A DNA stretch of 64,000 bases, taken from contig CM053326.1 in NCBI GenBank assembly GCA_028583605.1, positions 30,797,431-30,861,430 on the forward strand, given 5' to 3'. Source of the DNA: Dastarcus helophoroides. Taxonomy: Eukaryota > Arthropoda > Insecta > Coleoptera > Bothrideridae. Position numbers and translations under genes: made by a program. The notes beneath the pieces are model-generated. The model was not told where the DNA came from. It saw nothing but the letters and a program-made list of their open reading frames with translations, and did not search any database. Position 1 is the stretch's first letter, and each line of letters opens with the position of its first letter. Below are positions 1-12,600 of the stretch, one piece after another.

Positions 1-322
1 TTTTCAATTTCCTGACTTTGTATTTTCGATTAAAAATCGAAATTTTAAGTAGCTAAGGAAATTTCAAAAAACTTTAACTTGAAATTTCCAATTTATCCTA
101 AAGCTTCAATTTTTTCTACAAATTTTCCCCAGATTTTGATTTATACATACCCTTTTTTCAAATTTCAATTCGCAGTCAAAATTTCAAGTTAAAAAACTAA
201 AAATTTGAAACCCAAACCTTCAACAAAAGAAAAAAATTTTAAAAAAACTGTATTTCTAAGACATTTTTATTAATGATTGAATACTAAAAATGCACAAAGA
301 CTAATAGATAAATAAGTTGGAA
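1..322. other. AT-rich gene-free stretch
   Basis: Only low-complexity AT-rich sequence with scattered AAATTTC/GAAATTT words. No supported gene, RNA or element boundary is visible. Confidence 0.5.
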
Positions 323-870
323 CATTTATTAGATTCGAAGTTTGGAAACCAAAGACTGGTTTCGATCTTGTTAATATTTCGTCAGTTTGATGTATGCAAC
401 TCCAATGCTAACAAGTGTTCCGGCAAGTTCGAAGCTTGGAAACCAAAGACCGGTTTCGAACTTGTTAGATTCCGTCAGTTTGGTATATCCAACTCAAAAC
501 TAGCAAATGTTCCGACAAGTAAGTACTAAAGAATCAACGGACGTCAAGCTTGTGACTCTTGTACTACCGTCACCTACCTATTTGCACCTGAACTGCAAAT
601 CAAAGACAATACCAGTTCTGCAAATTCATGCAACCCTCTAAGGCAGTTCAGGTTGTATTCTACTTGCATCCAACACTTGTCGGCGATGTCCATAGTTTCT
701 CTATGGACCAATAGGTGGCGGTATTACGAGAGTCACACGCTCGACGTCCCTCGATTCTTTAGTACTTGCTTGTCGAAAAATTTGCTGGTTTTGAGTTGGA
801 TATACCAAACTGACGAGATCTAACAAGTTCGAGACCCGTCTTTGGTTTCCAAACTTCGAATGTAATAAAT
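323..870. mobile_element. MITE-like inverted-repeat element
   Basis: The left end (CATTTATTAGATTCGAAG) is mirrored by the right end (CTTCGAATGTAATAAATG). A second copy of the left terminus starts near 428, and the block 428-583 pairs with 711-861 as a long inverted repeat of roughly 85-90 percent identity. The terminus is thus duplicated in tandem on the left only. There is no coding potential; the 70-codon reading frame inside is part of the arm. I read it as a non-autonomous DNA transposon; no clear target duplication was found. Confidence 0.65.
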
Positions 871-1103
871 GATCAAACTAATTGGACTGGCTTTTTTGGC
901 TAAATAAAATTAAAAAAAAAACAACAAAAAACATAAAAAGCCAAACGAAAAGTCGATAGTTCAATAAAATAATTAAGTGTCAATCATTTTATTTGAAAAT
1001 GTCGATTTAAACTAAAAATTTTAACTCTCGGAAGCAAATGGAGAAGTCAGAAAAAAGTAGGAGCTTTAATTCTCCATGGTAGACCCTTATTGACCGGAAA
1101 TAT

Positions 1104-1412
1104 TATGTTTTTTTCAATTTATATAACATTTCTTCGGCCCAGTTTGGAAATATTTAAATTTTTATGGTTTGTTGACAATTTTATAAACACTTTTTGAAAT
1201 GCGACTACGTGATATTTAAATTTATTGAAAACGTCACTTCATGAATAAACTAACCTTTTAATTTGTAAACTGTCATGAAGTGACGTTTTCAATAAATTTA
1301 AATATCACGTAGTCGCATTTCAAAAAGCGTTTATAAAATTGTCAACAAACCATAAAAATTTAAATATTTCCAAACTGGGCCGAAGAAATGTTAAATAAAT
1401 TGAAAAAAACAT
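1104..1412. mobile_element. Foldback element, near-perfect 140-bp arms
   Basis: Arms 1104-1244 and 1273-1412 are reverse complements with only two differences by eye, around a 28-nt spacer. The sequence just outside the left arm (CATGGTAGACCCTTATTGACCGG, near 1075-1097) and the outer arm motif CGGCCCAGTTTGGAAATA recur in divergent form at 18264-18440, so this is a dispersed family. No coding sequence. Confidence 0.7.
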
Positions 1413-1896
1413 AGAAGCTTTAAGTTTAGTCTCAGAATAAAAAAGAGAATTTTTGAATTAAAGCCAATTTTTAGATTGAAATTTAAAACAGAAAAAGTAA
1501 AAAAAAATGAAATTATAAATTGTGAAGAGAAATGTCCAAATTTTAGGTCAAAATTTCAGCTTTTGTATAAATAAATTCCAACAAGTTCTCAGAAAACTGC
1601 AATATATCAGTTAACTTTGAGTTTTTTGAAAAAGACGAAATTGCTGAGTTTTTATAAATGCAACAAGTTGAACAAAGAAATCCTTAAAAGTTTAAACTTC
1701 AACTTAAAATTAAAATTTAAACTAATTTAAATTTTGAGTGCTTTTTTGGAATTATGTCAACTTTTTCTTCAAAATTATGAAATTATAATTTTTTTTCAAA
1801 CTCAAAAGTTTGACTTTTCTCAACATTTTGTAACTTAATGTCAAAACGTTAACTTTCATCTTATAATTTCGACTTTTTTCTCTAAATATTGTATTC

Positions 1897-2870
1897 TACA
1901 GGGTGTCTCCGTTTTAAGTGTCTTAAATGAAACAGGTGATAGAAAAAACAATTTTAAGCAAAATGTTTCCTATGAACATGTATCCGGAAACTCTTTATAA
2001 AAAAGATACAAGATTTTGAAATTTGAATTAAAAAAAAAAGTTTTTACTTTTTCACTTTCAAGTTTTCTAAGATATTTAAAACAAATTTTGCACATATGGT
2101 GTATGAATAAAGGATCACAAAATAAAATAAAACTTTCTATCTCAACCAGTGGTGGAGTTACGAGTAAACTGTAGGAAAAACACGGTACATCAGTGGAGAA
2201 ATGAAATAAAATACCTGTTTTGGGTAAAGTATTTAATTTTGAATAAAAGTTATTTCTTGACATTTTTTCGTAATTGCCACTGGTTGCGTCATGTTGTTGC
2301 TTTTGGAAAAAACATCCCTCCTACTCGTACTTTCACTAGGGAAAGTCCCAAAAATTTAAATTCTGTCACAATAGTGGCAAAGAACGTTAAGAGTCAACTG
2401 TATCCAAAAGTGTTAATCCATTTCATTATATCCAGTGTCGTATTCAAACAGTTCCTACTTAAAACATAAGGTGGTAAATGCCAAAAAAAATGTCAAGAAA
2501 AAACTCTTCTTCAGAAATAAACGCTTTATCCAAAAATTGTATTTTATTTCATTTTGTTTAGTGGCGTACTACTTTTTTTCCAAACAATATCACGGAGTAC
2601 CCGCAACTCCGCCCCTGCTTGAAATAGAAACCCAATTTTCTCTCTTATTTTATGATCCTTCATCTACACACTATGTGTGCAAAATTTAGTTTAAATAACT
2701 CTGAAAACTTGAAAATGAAACAGTAAAAACTTTTTTTAATTCAAATTGTAACACCTTGTGTCTTTTTTATTAAGAGTTTCCGGATACATGTTCATAGGAA
2801 ACTTTTTCCCTAAAATTACTTTTTCCGTCACCTGTTTCCTTTAAGGTACTTAAATCGGGGACAGCCTGTA
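1897..2870. mobile_element. MITE with TACAGG termini
   Basis: It begins TACAGGGTGTCTCCG and ends CGGGGACAGCCTGTA, the reverse complement with a few changes. Inverted similarity continues inward for about 400 bp on each side (1897-2285 against 2470-2870), for example the shared CATGTATCCGGAAACTC and TTTTGCACATA blocks. The terminal TA dinucleotides are compatible with a TA target as used by Tc1/mariner elements, but that assignment is inference. The small reading frames inside are not genes. Confidence 0.65.
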
Positions 2871-4370
2871 TACCCGAAAATTTAAGTTGTTTTTTTATTT
2901 AGACTCGAAACCCGAAAATCTAATAATTTTGTAACTCGATTCTTTTGAAACTTGGTCTTTTTCTCAAAATTCAGGCTTTCAATTTTAACCTTTTTCTTAA
3001 AATATCTGTTTCGAAAAACGTTGTTGTTCCTTTCGAAATGTTACTCGAATTATCGAATTTTTATCGAAATTTAGTGAAAGCTTTTATTATTGTATTTTTG
3101 TCTTAAAAAAATGCATTTCAATCCTTTAAAAGCCAAAAAAAAGTTCCTTAAAAATTATTGGACTATAAAACAGAAATTTCGGCTCAAGGATTTTGATTTA
3201 ATTTTAAAATTTCTATCATAATCCAAAAATGTTGACTTTTTTCTAAATTGTAAGTCCACATTTGAGATTCTGCTAGAAATACATTTACTTTTTAATTTCG
3301 ACTTTTTTGAAAATTCCCATTTTAAATTTTGTAACAAATTTTTTTGGCGAAAGTTGTGTCTGAAAGTTGCAGAAAATTTTTATTTTCAGATAATTGGAAA
3401 TTGTGGAGATTTCCATTTCAATTTTTACTTCTTTTCTAGTTGTATGCTTAAAAACGTAAACCCTTTTATATGGATTTACTTTTATAATTTCAACTCTTTA
3501 AATTTTTTATCAAATCTCAGTTATTCGTGAATTTGGACATTTTTTTCGTAATTCCAAGCTTGCAGTTTCAACTGCTATTTTTTTCTGAAACTGATTGTTG
3601 TAAACGCAAATATCTTGTTTTAATTTTAATAAAGAAGTTTCGATATTTTTTAAGAATTTCAAATTTAATCTCTTCTTTTAGGTGTCGACTGGAATTTAAT
3701 TTTTATTTCCGAGTTTCTTTGAAAACAGTGTTTATTTAAAAAATTTTAAAATCAGAAATTCGAGAATATTTTATTTATTGTCGAAATGTTTAGTCAAAAA
3801 GTCGAAATTTTAGGACCTTTCAAATTTACAATTAAAAAATAGGGAATAAGTTAAAATTTTTGGATTTCAACTTAAAATTTTGATTTTTTTTTTTCAATAT
3901 AAAGACTTAATCTTAATTTCTTCTCTTTTCAAAATTTCGATTATAAAATTAAAATTTCTGGACTTAGTTAACCATTTTTCTATTAATTTCTATTATTATC
4001 AAAAAATTTAGACTTTTTTTCAAATTTTAAATGTGGAATTTCGATTTTTTCTTTGACATTTCGGCCTAAATCAAGGCACTCACTTCGAATTTTGAACTGT
4101 AAGCTAGTTTGGAGATTTCGGATTTTCTATCACAAAATAAAAAGATTAGCAACATACCGAAATTTGTTAAGTTTAAAACTGAAAATATAGACTAAAAGGA
4201 AAAACTAAAATGTTAAGTAAGTAACTGAGAAAAATTTAAAAGTACATGTAGAAAAAATTCGGAATACAATAAAAGAAAATCTGATTTAAAGTTAAAATTT
4301 CCTTGGAAAGATCAAAATTTTGATCAACAAAGTTAGAAAATTTAGCCATAGTAGATGTAAGAAGCCGTAA
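2871..4370. other. AT-rich intergenic sequence with diffuse CGAAATTT motif
   Basis: No convincing coding frame. The stretch is dominated by degenerate copies of AAATTTCGA/TCGAAATTT at irregular spacing, the same motif that forms denser arrays near 36, 45 and 53 kb. It probably represents old decayed repeat. Confidence 0.4.
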
Positions 4371-4380
4371 ATAAACAGTA

Positions 4381-5905
4381 ATGATATTAGATAGAGACGA
4401 ATCAACAACAGATGAAGAAGCCAAAGAAGTCATAGAAGCGGAGATAAATAGAGGCAAAAAGAAACTGGAAGAAATAACTGTGAAAGTATCGGAAAGGGCC
4501 AACAGAAAAGAACTCAAACATGCATTTGTCACAACGTGTCCAGAAACTGCCAAGGAACTGATATTAAAGAAAAGGATTGATAGAGGATGGCATAGATGGA
4601 GAATGTCTCTCCGAATGTGGAAGTATCACAGTTCACGTCATTTCTGAATGGTCTCAGGAATGCCATGAAAATACAAACAAAAGAACTAGTAGTGGGGGGC
4701 GATTTTAACGCTAAATCGTTTATGTAGGGCTCTAAAACTAAAGATAAAAGAGGAGAAATACTAACCGAATGGCTAGGGGTAGAGAACTATATTATACATA
4801 ATCAAGGTGAAACGCCCACCTTCATGCGAGGCGAGAGTGAATCCTTCATTGATATTACATTTAGCACCAGGAAACTAGCTCATAGCATAGAAAACTGGAA
4901 GGTATTGGAAGAAGAAACCTTTGGTTGTCACAACTACATTGGCTATGAAATGATAAAACTCAATTACCTACGAAGGAGTAGACGAATATAATGAAAGGAT
5001 GGCACATAAAGACAAGTGCTATAAATGATGTAGTTAGAGAAGTAGAAAGATTATTAAATGACAAGAAAAATAAAGACAATGGCGGAAGACTGGAACAAAA
5101 TGATAGAGAAAGCTTGTAGTGCCACATTTAGAAAGAAAGGAAATAAAAGAAGCAAAAAGCACTTATATTGATAATGCGAAGAAATATCGCATAAAAGAAA
5201 ATCCTGCATACAAAGTAGGAGAATTATGATAAGAACTAATAAGCAAGGAAATGAAGACCAAAAAACAGAAATAAGACAAATATACAAGATAAAAAGACAC
5301 GAACTAAAAAAGGCGATCATTGACGCCAAAATGAGGGCCTGGAAAGAGGTAATAACAGAAGTCGAGCCGGATATATGGGAAAAGGCTACCAAATTGTTAC
5401 CGAGAAAATGAAATCCCCAAGTATTCAACTAGCGGATCAAAAACAAGTGGAAGAGGCAGAAAAACTATTTCCAAAAGGATAAGTCACGAAATGAGACAGA
5501 TTGGAAACCATCCAAGAGGATATCCCGATATTTACGAAGGGAGAATCAAGTCAATGAACACGCTGAAGCAAAGAAAGCGCCAGGTTCAGATGGCCTCACG
5601 ACAGAAATTGTCAAGTCCGTGAAAAAAGAATATCCGGAAAAATGCCTCACAGTCATGAATCACATGTTACAAACAGGTTTATTTCCGAATATTTGGAAAA
5701 CCGCAAGACTGGTCCTACTAGAGAAGGGTAAACCTAGCCAATATGCATCATAAATGTAATGGGAAAACTACTGGAACAAATGCTATTAGAAAGACTGAAG
5801 AAAGAGATAGAAAGACGAGGAGGCCTATCCGAAGAACAATATGGTTTTCGGGAGAAAAGGTCAACCATAAATGCCCTAGAAAGAGTAATTAACAGAATAA
5901 TAATT
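4381..5905 (+). pseudogene. Decayed R1-like non-LTR retrotransposon
   Basis: Fragments of two expected domains occur in order but in shifting frames. Near 4690-4990 the translation shows the endonuclease pattern GGDFNAK, then RGEILTEWL, then ESFIDITFST, as in the apurinic-type endonuclease of R1-clade elements. Near 5570-5740 it shows the start of reverse transcriptase (APGSDGLTTEIVK, then LFPNIWKTARLVLLEKGK), and near 5755-5890 GKLLEQ, LSEEQYGFR and STINALERV. Upstream, 4381-4645 may be the end of ORF1. Many stops and frameshifts show it is dead. No catalytic YxDD segment remains: similarity stops near 5900, so the copy is also 3' truncated. Confidence 0.75.
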
Positions 5906-6540
5906 TTTAATAATAATTTTTTCAAAATTCCGTAGGAACAAATGCATGAACATTTCGAAACTGCAAATTCGGAAAAAGTCAACAATTCTAGAACAAAACA
6001 TAATTTTGAGATTGCTCAAATTTCAGGCAAAAATGTAGAAACTGAAATTTTAAATTAAACTGCAATTTAAAACAAAATGAGACACTAAGATGAAGCTTGG
6101 AATTAAAATAAAAAACATCGAATTTTCGAGATTAAAGTTAGAACTTCAAAAAAATATCCGAATTCTATTTAAAAAAAACATTTTACCAGTGTTCGGGTGT
6201 AAAGTATTACAAATTTAAAATCTATATTTAAAAATAATCAAAATATATCTAGAAAAGGTTCAAATGCTTTCAACAATTTAGGACAGGTAAAATTTTTCGA
6301 ATTATTCTATTCTCTCAAATTAATAATATCTACGGAAGGTGCTGGAATCCACTTGGGCTTCGACCTGACTACATGCCTGTAGCGAGGTTGGGAAGAAACT
6401 TGAAATGTCGGCGTTTTCTTCAGACAAAAGAAAAGTAATTTTCCGAAAATTCATTCAACCAGTGAACCAACATTTTTATAGGGGGCAAATTTGGGCACCT
6501 ACGTGTTAGACACGCAATACAACACCATTAGAATATCTCT

Positions 6541-6620
6541 GATTCTAGGTTCTCCGCGAAACACGAAATAGCTTTCTGCGGAGCACCACGGTTCTGCGGA
6601 ACATAGTTTGGGAAACTCTG
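6541..6620 (-). mobile_element. Terminal fragment of a hAT-like element
   Basis: Read on the minus strand it begins CAGAGTTTCCCAAACTATG and continues with CCGCAGAACC and GGTGCTCCGC, a terminus seen in hAT-type elements of many animals (recalled, not searched). Only one end is present. It lies about 35 bp before the splice acceptor of the receptor's coding exon. Confidence 0.5.
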
Positions 6621-6660
6621 TACTATACAACTATACTGTTATTTTGGTTTCAGATTCGAA

Positions 6661-9600
6661 ATGACTGAACTTCATTATATCATCGTGGAAAACTTTACCA
6701 ACTTCACTTACTACAACGTCAGCAGCATTGTCCTAGATGATGACTCGATATGTCAACCTTTCTACGTGTATCTTCGAATCCTCCACACCTATTACATACC
6801 AATAGTCATAATCGTGGGCCTAATAGGGAATTTTCTATCTTTTATCGTATTTTCCACCACACATCTAAAGATGCGTAGCTCCAGCTACTACCTTTCTGCC
6901 CTAGCTTTAGCAGATCTCTTTTTTATTGTCACCGTTTTCGTGGTATTTTTAAGTTTCAACGAAATCTTCGAAATATTCAACAAGGATGGTTGGTGTCAAC
7001 TATTCGTGTACTTAAGCTCCTCGTGTTCCTCCGTAAGCGTATGGCTTATTGTGGCTTTCACAGTCGAACGTTTTATCGCAATCCAATACCCCCTACAAAG
7101 GCCCTTAATTTGCACTGTGTCACGTGCCAGGATAATCGTTACCACACTAGTCCTATTAGCTTTCACCTCCCAGCTTTACGTGTTTTGGATAGCTGGATTA
7201 ATTACTGTTCAGGACAAGAAAGAATGCGAAATGCTTCCCGATTATCAGGAGTTCATGCGGGTTGTCAATTTCATCGATACGTTTGTTACGTTGATTATAC
7301 CCTTTGTACTAATTGTGGCGATGAACTCATTAATAGCTAGGAATCTGCTGTTGTTTCGTAAGAGGTTGCAGCTGGGGATGGTCGAAGAGATAAACGCCAA
7401 TAAGGATGAGACCGAGCTCAGGCACAGCAACACGCAAGTAATATTAAGTTATAATCATGAACTTTGTTCTTTTGATGTTTTGATGTTCTCAATGTACATG
7501 CAAAATAGTGGGGAGGGGGATCAACCCCCCATCAGTCTAAAACATAAACTAATTATCCAAAAAAAAACGCGAAAACCCCAAATTTGTTCTTCAACCTTTA
7601 TAAGCAGGATTTTTAACCATTATTTTTATCGATTCGGTTTAACTAAAATAAAAAATCTCTTTAAATAAGTTTTGATTTCCATTTCTGCCAAAACTACGAA
7701 ATTCGGTTACGTTTGGGCCAAAAATTTAGTTTCGTCGTTCTCCAAGTTTAATTTGGAAAAACAATTTAAATGCGTTCACTGCTGTCTTTCAAATTATCTC
7801 GACTTTATTTTATTCAGCGTCTAGCCTCAACTAAATTTTTGAAGCTTGGAATCTACTGCCTAAGTTGAAACATTTAATTAAAATTCCGGACAAATGCACA
7901 AAACAAAGTCGCTTGTTGCTTGTTATTTTTAATTAATTAGCCTTCGTCAAATATCAATGTCGGACAACTGAGCTTTAAAGTCAACAATGTTTTCCTTTTA
8001 TTGCATTATTTCATCCTTTTTCAGACCGGTAGCCTCGCAATTTTCGAAGAGTCCAGGCGATCCACCATCAGAACAACACAGCAGAGCATCAAACGGAGCA
8101 CCCATAAAGATCAAAAGAAATGCAGCCAGTGTAAGCGCTTTTTCGACGACAACGTTTCCAACCCTTTTTTTAATGAAACTTTTTCAGACAATGGGACTCT
8201 CAGTAGGAGCACTACGTCTGCTAAAGGACAGCAGAACATAACGAAAATGCTGTTACTGATTTCTTCGGTGTTTATAGCCCTCAATTTTCCAAGGTAATCT
8301 TTCGAACTAATAAGCTTGCACCTATTAAATGGATAGTGTTATGAGTTGATTACTGGGTATTTAAAACAAATTGGTCGGCATTTCAGTTGAACGTAACTCA
8401 TTTTCCTCGGTTGAGGTCGAACAAAAGTTTAATTAAAACTAAAACTAATAATAAACCACATAACAAAATTTGTTGTGAAATTGATGGAAATTGGAGAGCG
8501 AATATTAACTAGGTAAAAATAATTAAGCCAACTTTGAATTTTCCATAAAGTGCGGCTTTGACCAACTCGAAATTTATAGTTGTATTACCACAATGTCAAA
8601 ATATATTAATTATTATCGACCATATTTCAAATTTTTAAATAAATTAAAACGGTTCCCAACAAGCTTTTGATGTTAACAGCTTAATACATTGCATCTGCTG
8701 GACTAAGACTTTTAAAATCCACTCTTTCAATTACTGACAAAAGCTAAATAAAAATGTTAATACCGGTTTACCGGTAATTTACCAATATTTTTTTTTATTT
8801 CTCAAAAACAAAAGTTTGTTCGTAACCTGTAAATACATGAGTATTTGATTTAATCCTCGAAATTGTCTAAATTTCGAAAAAAGTGGAAATTTAGAAAAGA
8901 ACTGAAATTTGGAAAATAATCGAAAATTTAGAAATAAAAGCGTAGATATTGAGAAATAAAATTCAACATTTCTAGCAAAAAACTCCAGCTTGGATCGGAA
9001 ATTTTGAGGGAAAATCCAAGCCCGAAAAATAGAATGAATCTAAACACGTAATTTTGACAAAAAGTTGATTACTCCAATCTAGAATGAAAACTTTGGGAAC
9101 CATTATTTGGTCTCTAAATTTCAACTCTCTTTTTCTCAAAATTATGAGAATGCTAATGAAAAGCAGCTTCCTTCTCAAAATAAAGGCATACATATGCATA
9201 ATTTTTATTTTAAAACCCAATGTTCAATGTTCAAGATTTTTAAATTTGAATTTAACTTTCTTCAAGGGCAAAAATCAAAGTTCAGAAGCTAGTCTAAATA
9301 TATAGAAGATTGAATAAGTGTTTTAAAAAAAGTCTAAATTTCTGTTAAAACTTGAAATTTTAAAAGAAATAGTAACAATTTTGGAATTTTGAGAAAAAGA
9401 ATCAAAATTTTAAAACAAATTAATTTATAAAAACTTTCAAATAGGTATTCGACTTTTTGTTACGATTTTGAAGATTCGATTGATATTTTTAAAAAAACAC
9501 CTAAAGTATGGGAGGTTATAAGTCGAAATTTTGTGATCAAAACGGGCTCTTAAATTTTTTTTTAAATTCCTGGCAGAGTCCGAAGAATGTTGAGTTAAAC

Positions 9601-12600
9601 ATTAAAATTTTCATGTTTTTTTAATTTTGAGTGAAGTAATTGGCAGTTTCTAAGAAAAAGACTAAATTTACAGGAAAACGTTTCAAACATATAAATTTCA
9701 GATTAGTCAAAACTTCAAAAGAAGAAGCTAAATTCATTATCATAAATTTCCCAAAATTCCAAATTCTGAACATCTAAAAAAAGGTTAAATATCCGAATTT
9801 GGAGAAAAAAGCCTAAATTTTGAGAAAAGAAGTCATCATTTCTGGAAACAGTGTAAAATTAGAGTGCGAAAATCGAAATTTTTTAAAAAGAATTATCAAA
9901 ATTGCAACTTTATGTTGAAAATTTTGAGAAAAATGTTAAAGTTTCAGTGTAATCACCGATTGGAAACTCGGATCACAAGTTTATAATAGCCTATCGTTCA
10001 TTTCAACTACTTTCTTCACAAAAGCAGCTCCGTAAGGTTTGGCACTTAAATTTTACAAACTGAAAATAATTAAAATATTTCTTTGCATCTTTTCCATGAA
10101 AGAAGTCTTTTCAACTCAGGCAATCCTGCCTTAGTCGCAGAATTCATCACTGAAACTATCCTGGTTGGAATGGAATGCTCAATTCCTCATTCCCAAAAGA
10201 GATCTGCCTCCAGTAAATTTTGGTTCTGCAAAAAATGTGCTCGGACTGTTTCTTGCAAAAATCGTGCATATCGCTGTTAGCGAAATAATCCTTCAGTTAG
10301 GACTGGGATCTTTGTAGACGCAAGAATTTTTTTTGAACTGGTTAAGCGTTCTCACTATTCGATTTTAGTTGATTAGCTTTTGTGGATCAACTAAAATGAG
10401 GCAAGTTTTTGGTTCACACGTTTGAAGCGAAAGCAGACTATTATTAAAGCACAAGAATCGAATGTTTCAAGTTGACTGATAAATGTTCATACTCAAATAC
10501 TTTTCACCTCTTTGATGACTTATATGATGACTTCTAACTTGAACAATAAAGTTTCACTGGGTCAATCTTTTGTTGAATCAACTAAAATTGATCGACAAAT
10601 ATTGATTTAGATGTTCTCATTGCAATTTCCTTTCGATTTTAGTTGATCCACAAAAGTTGATTCACTAAAATCGAATCGTGACGCGGCAAAAAGCGATCGT
10701 AAAATTCACCAGAGGCTGAATGGCTTAAGATTGTTTTGGAGATTTGCTCAATTCTTCACATTTTTCACATCTACTCAATGAGAATAACGCTATTGCGACG
10801 ACCTACAAGGAAAAGTCTGACCCACAAGTCACAATATTTGCTCAAAATTTCAACCTTGACCCGCAAAACGCAGAACCCCCTTCTTTGATTGGTTTTAGAC
10901 AACGCAAAAAAATTGAAAAACAAATCATGTTCCCTGAAACCGAGAAAGAATAAAAAACACAACAAAGGTTGCTTTAACGCGTTTTGATAGCCAAGCTATC
11001 ATCTTCAGTGAGATAATGAAGCCCAATCAGAAAAAAATTTCTTCGAGCTCGACGCATCGAAAGGTTTTGGTCTTGATGGCATCTTCCCAATTATCCTTAA
11101 GAAGTGCGCTTCCAAGTTGCCTCCAGTATTCCCATTTTCCTACAACAACAATGTGTTCCCTAACATCTGGAAATTTGCTTACGTGCAACTTGTCCCTAAA
11201 AAGGGAAAAATAAATCTGGCTAACAACTAATGCCCTATATCTCTATTGGCCGTTATATCTAAAGTAATAGGGAAGGTTATCAAAATCGAGATTCTCAAAT
11301 ACCTGGACGAAAGTAGAATCATCTTGGACAGGCAACCTGATTTCAGATAACAACTTCCAGCTGGCGATGTTACTCATGTAGTCATGTATGGAACTTAGCT
11401 ATGAAAAAATATGAGGCTCGAATTGTTGCATTGGATATCTCAAAAGCCTTCGACAGAATCTGGCACCGATCTCTCCTTGGTAACATGTTATGAACTTTCA
11501 CCAGATCTGTCATTTGATATCCAGTTTAATCGATAACACATCTCTTCACATCATCGTTGATGGCATATCCCCTGAGACATTTACGATTAATCCAGGGACG
11601 TCTCAAGAGTCTGTTCTATCTCTCACTCTGTTTCTGCTACATATAAACGATCACTTAGCTTTAACTTCCAATTTGAAATATAGCTAAGAAGATAATAGTA
11701 GCTTAATTTCATTATTTTTCTTAGGCAAACCATTATCCGTCGCTATTTCAGATAAGCAAAGGTAATAGCAGATACAGATGATTAATCGGGACTCGAAATC
11801 GCTGTAGTATGGGGAAAGAAAATTCTGGTTGCCGCTGCTTTCTCTAACAAAACATCAAGGGATAATGCATTCATGGACGGTAAAATCCGCCCCTAATCTC
11901 TATATCCTAGGAGTAAATGCGAACAATAACTTCTCTTGGAAATGTAATCTTCACTGCCAACTCCGCCTCTTAGAAGTTGGGCTTTTTTTTAGAGCCAAAA
12001 AGTACTTCACATTTCACCAGCTCTGACTCTCCACAAAGATGAAGTTAGGCCCACACTGGAATGCTATTCTTATGTTTGGAATTCTTCTCAAAGCACACTT
12101 TGATTCGTTTGTATTTAATTAAAGAAAGGCGATTCGCCTAATTCATGAAGAGAATTTGACCGATTCTCTCGAAACACTGGAGCGCTGGCGGATGGTTATG
12201 GACTTGTCTCTTTTCTGCAAGCACTTTCATGGGAGATGCTTGCAAGAATTGGTAAATCTGATCCCCACACTTTTCGAGTAAATTAAACTTTAAAAAAAGA
12301 AAGTCATATCTACAAATTATCAAAATGTCTACTTTTTGTAGAATTTTTGAACATAATTTAAAAAAAAAATTGCGACTTGAGAATTGATTTAGAACTGTTT
12401 ACGCAGTTTCAAAAAACTCAAATTCAAATTTCAGTTTTCTTATTGTTTAAGAGAAGTAAGGATATATTTGAAAGAGAAAAGTCAAAAAGGTTCAAAAAAA
12501 TATTAAAATTTTCAAACAAACTCAATTTATTAAAATTCTGAAAAATTCCACATTTTCTTGAGATTTAAAAGTTTTGAGAGAACTTAGAGGAAAAAGTCGA

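Noticed and set aside
317..529. A 70-codon plus-strand frame
   Set aside because: Its sequence is two copies of a transposon terminal repeat, not a gene.
2149..2689. Two ~100-codon plus-strand frames
   Set aside because: They lie inside the foldback element 1897-2870 and show no recognisable protein features.
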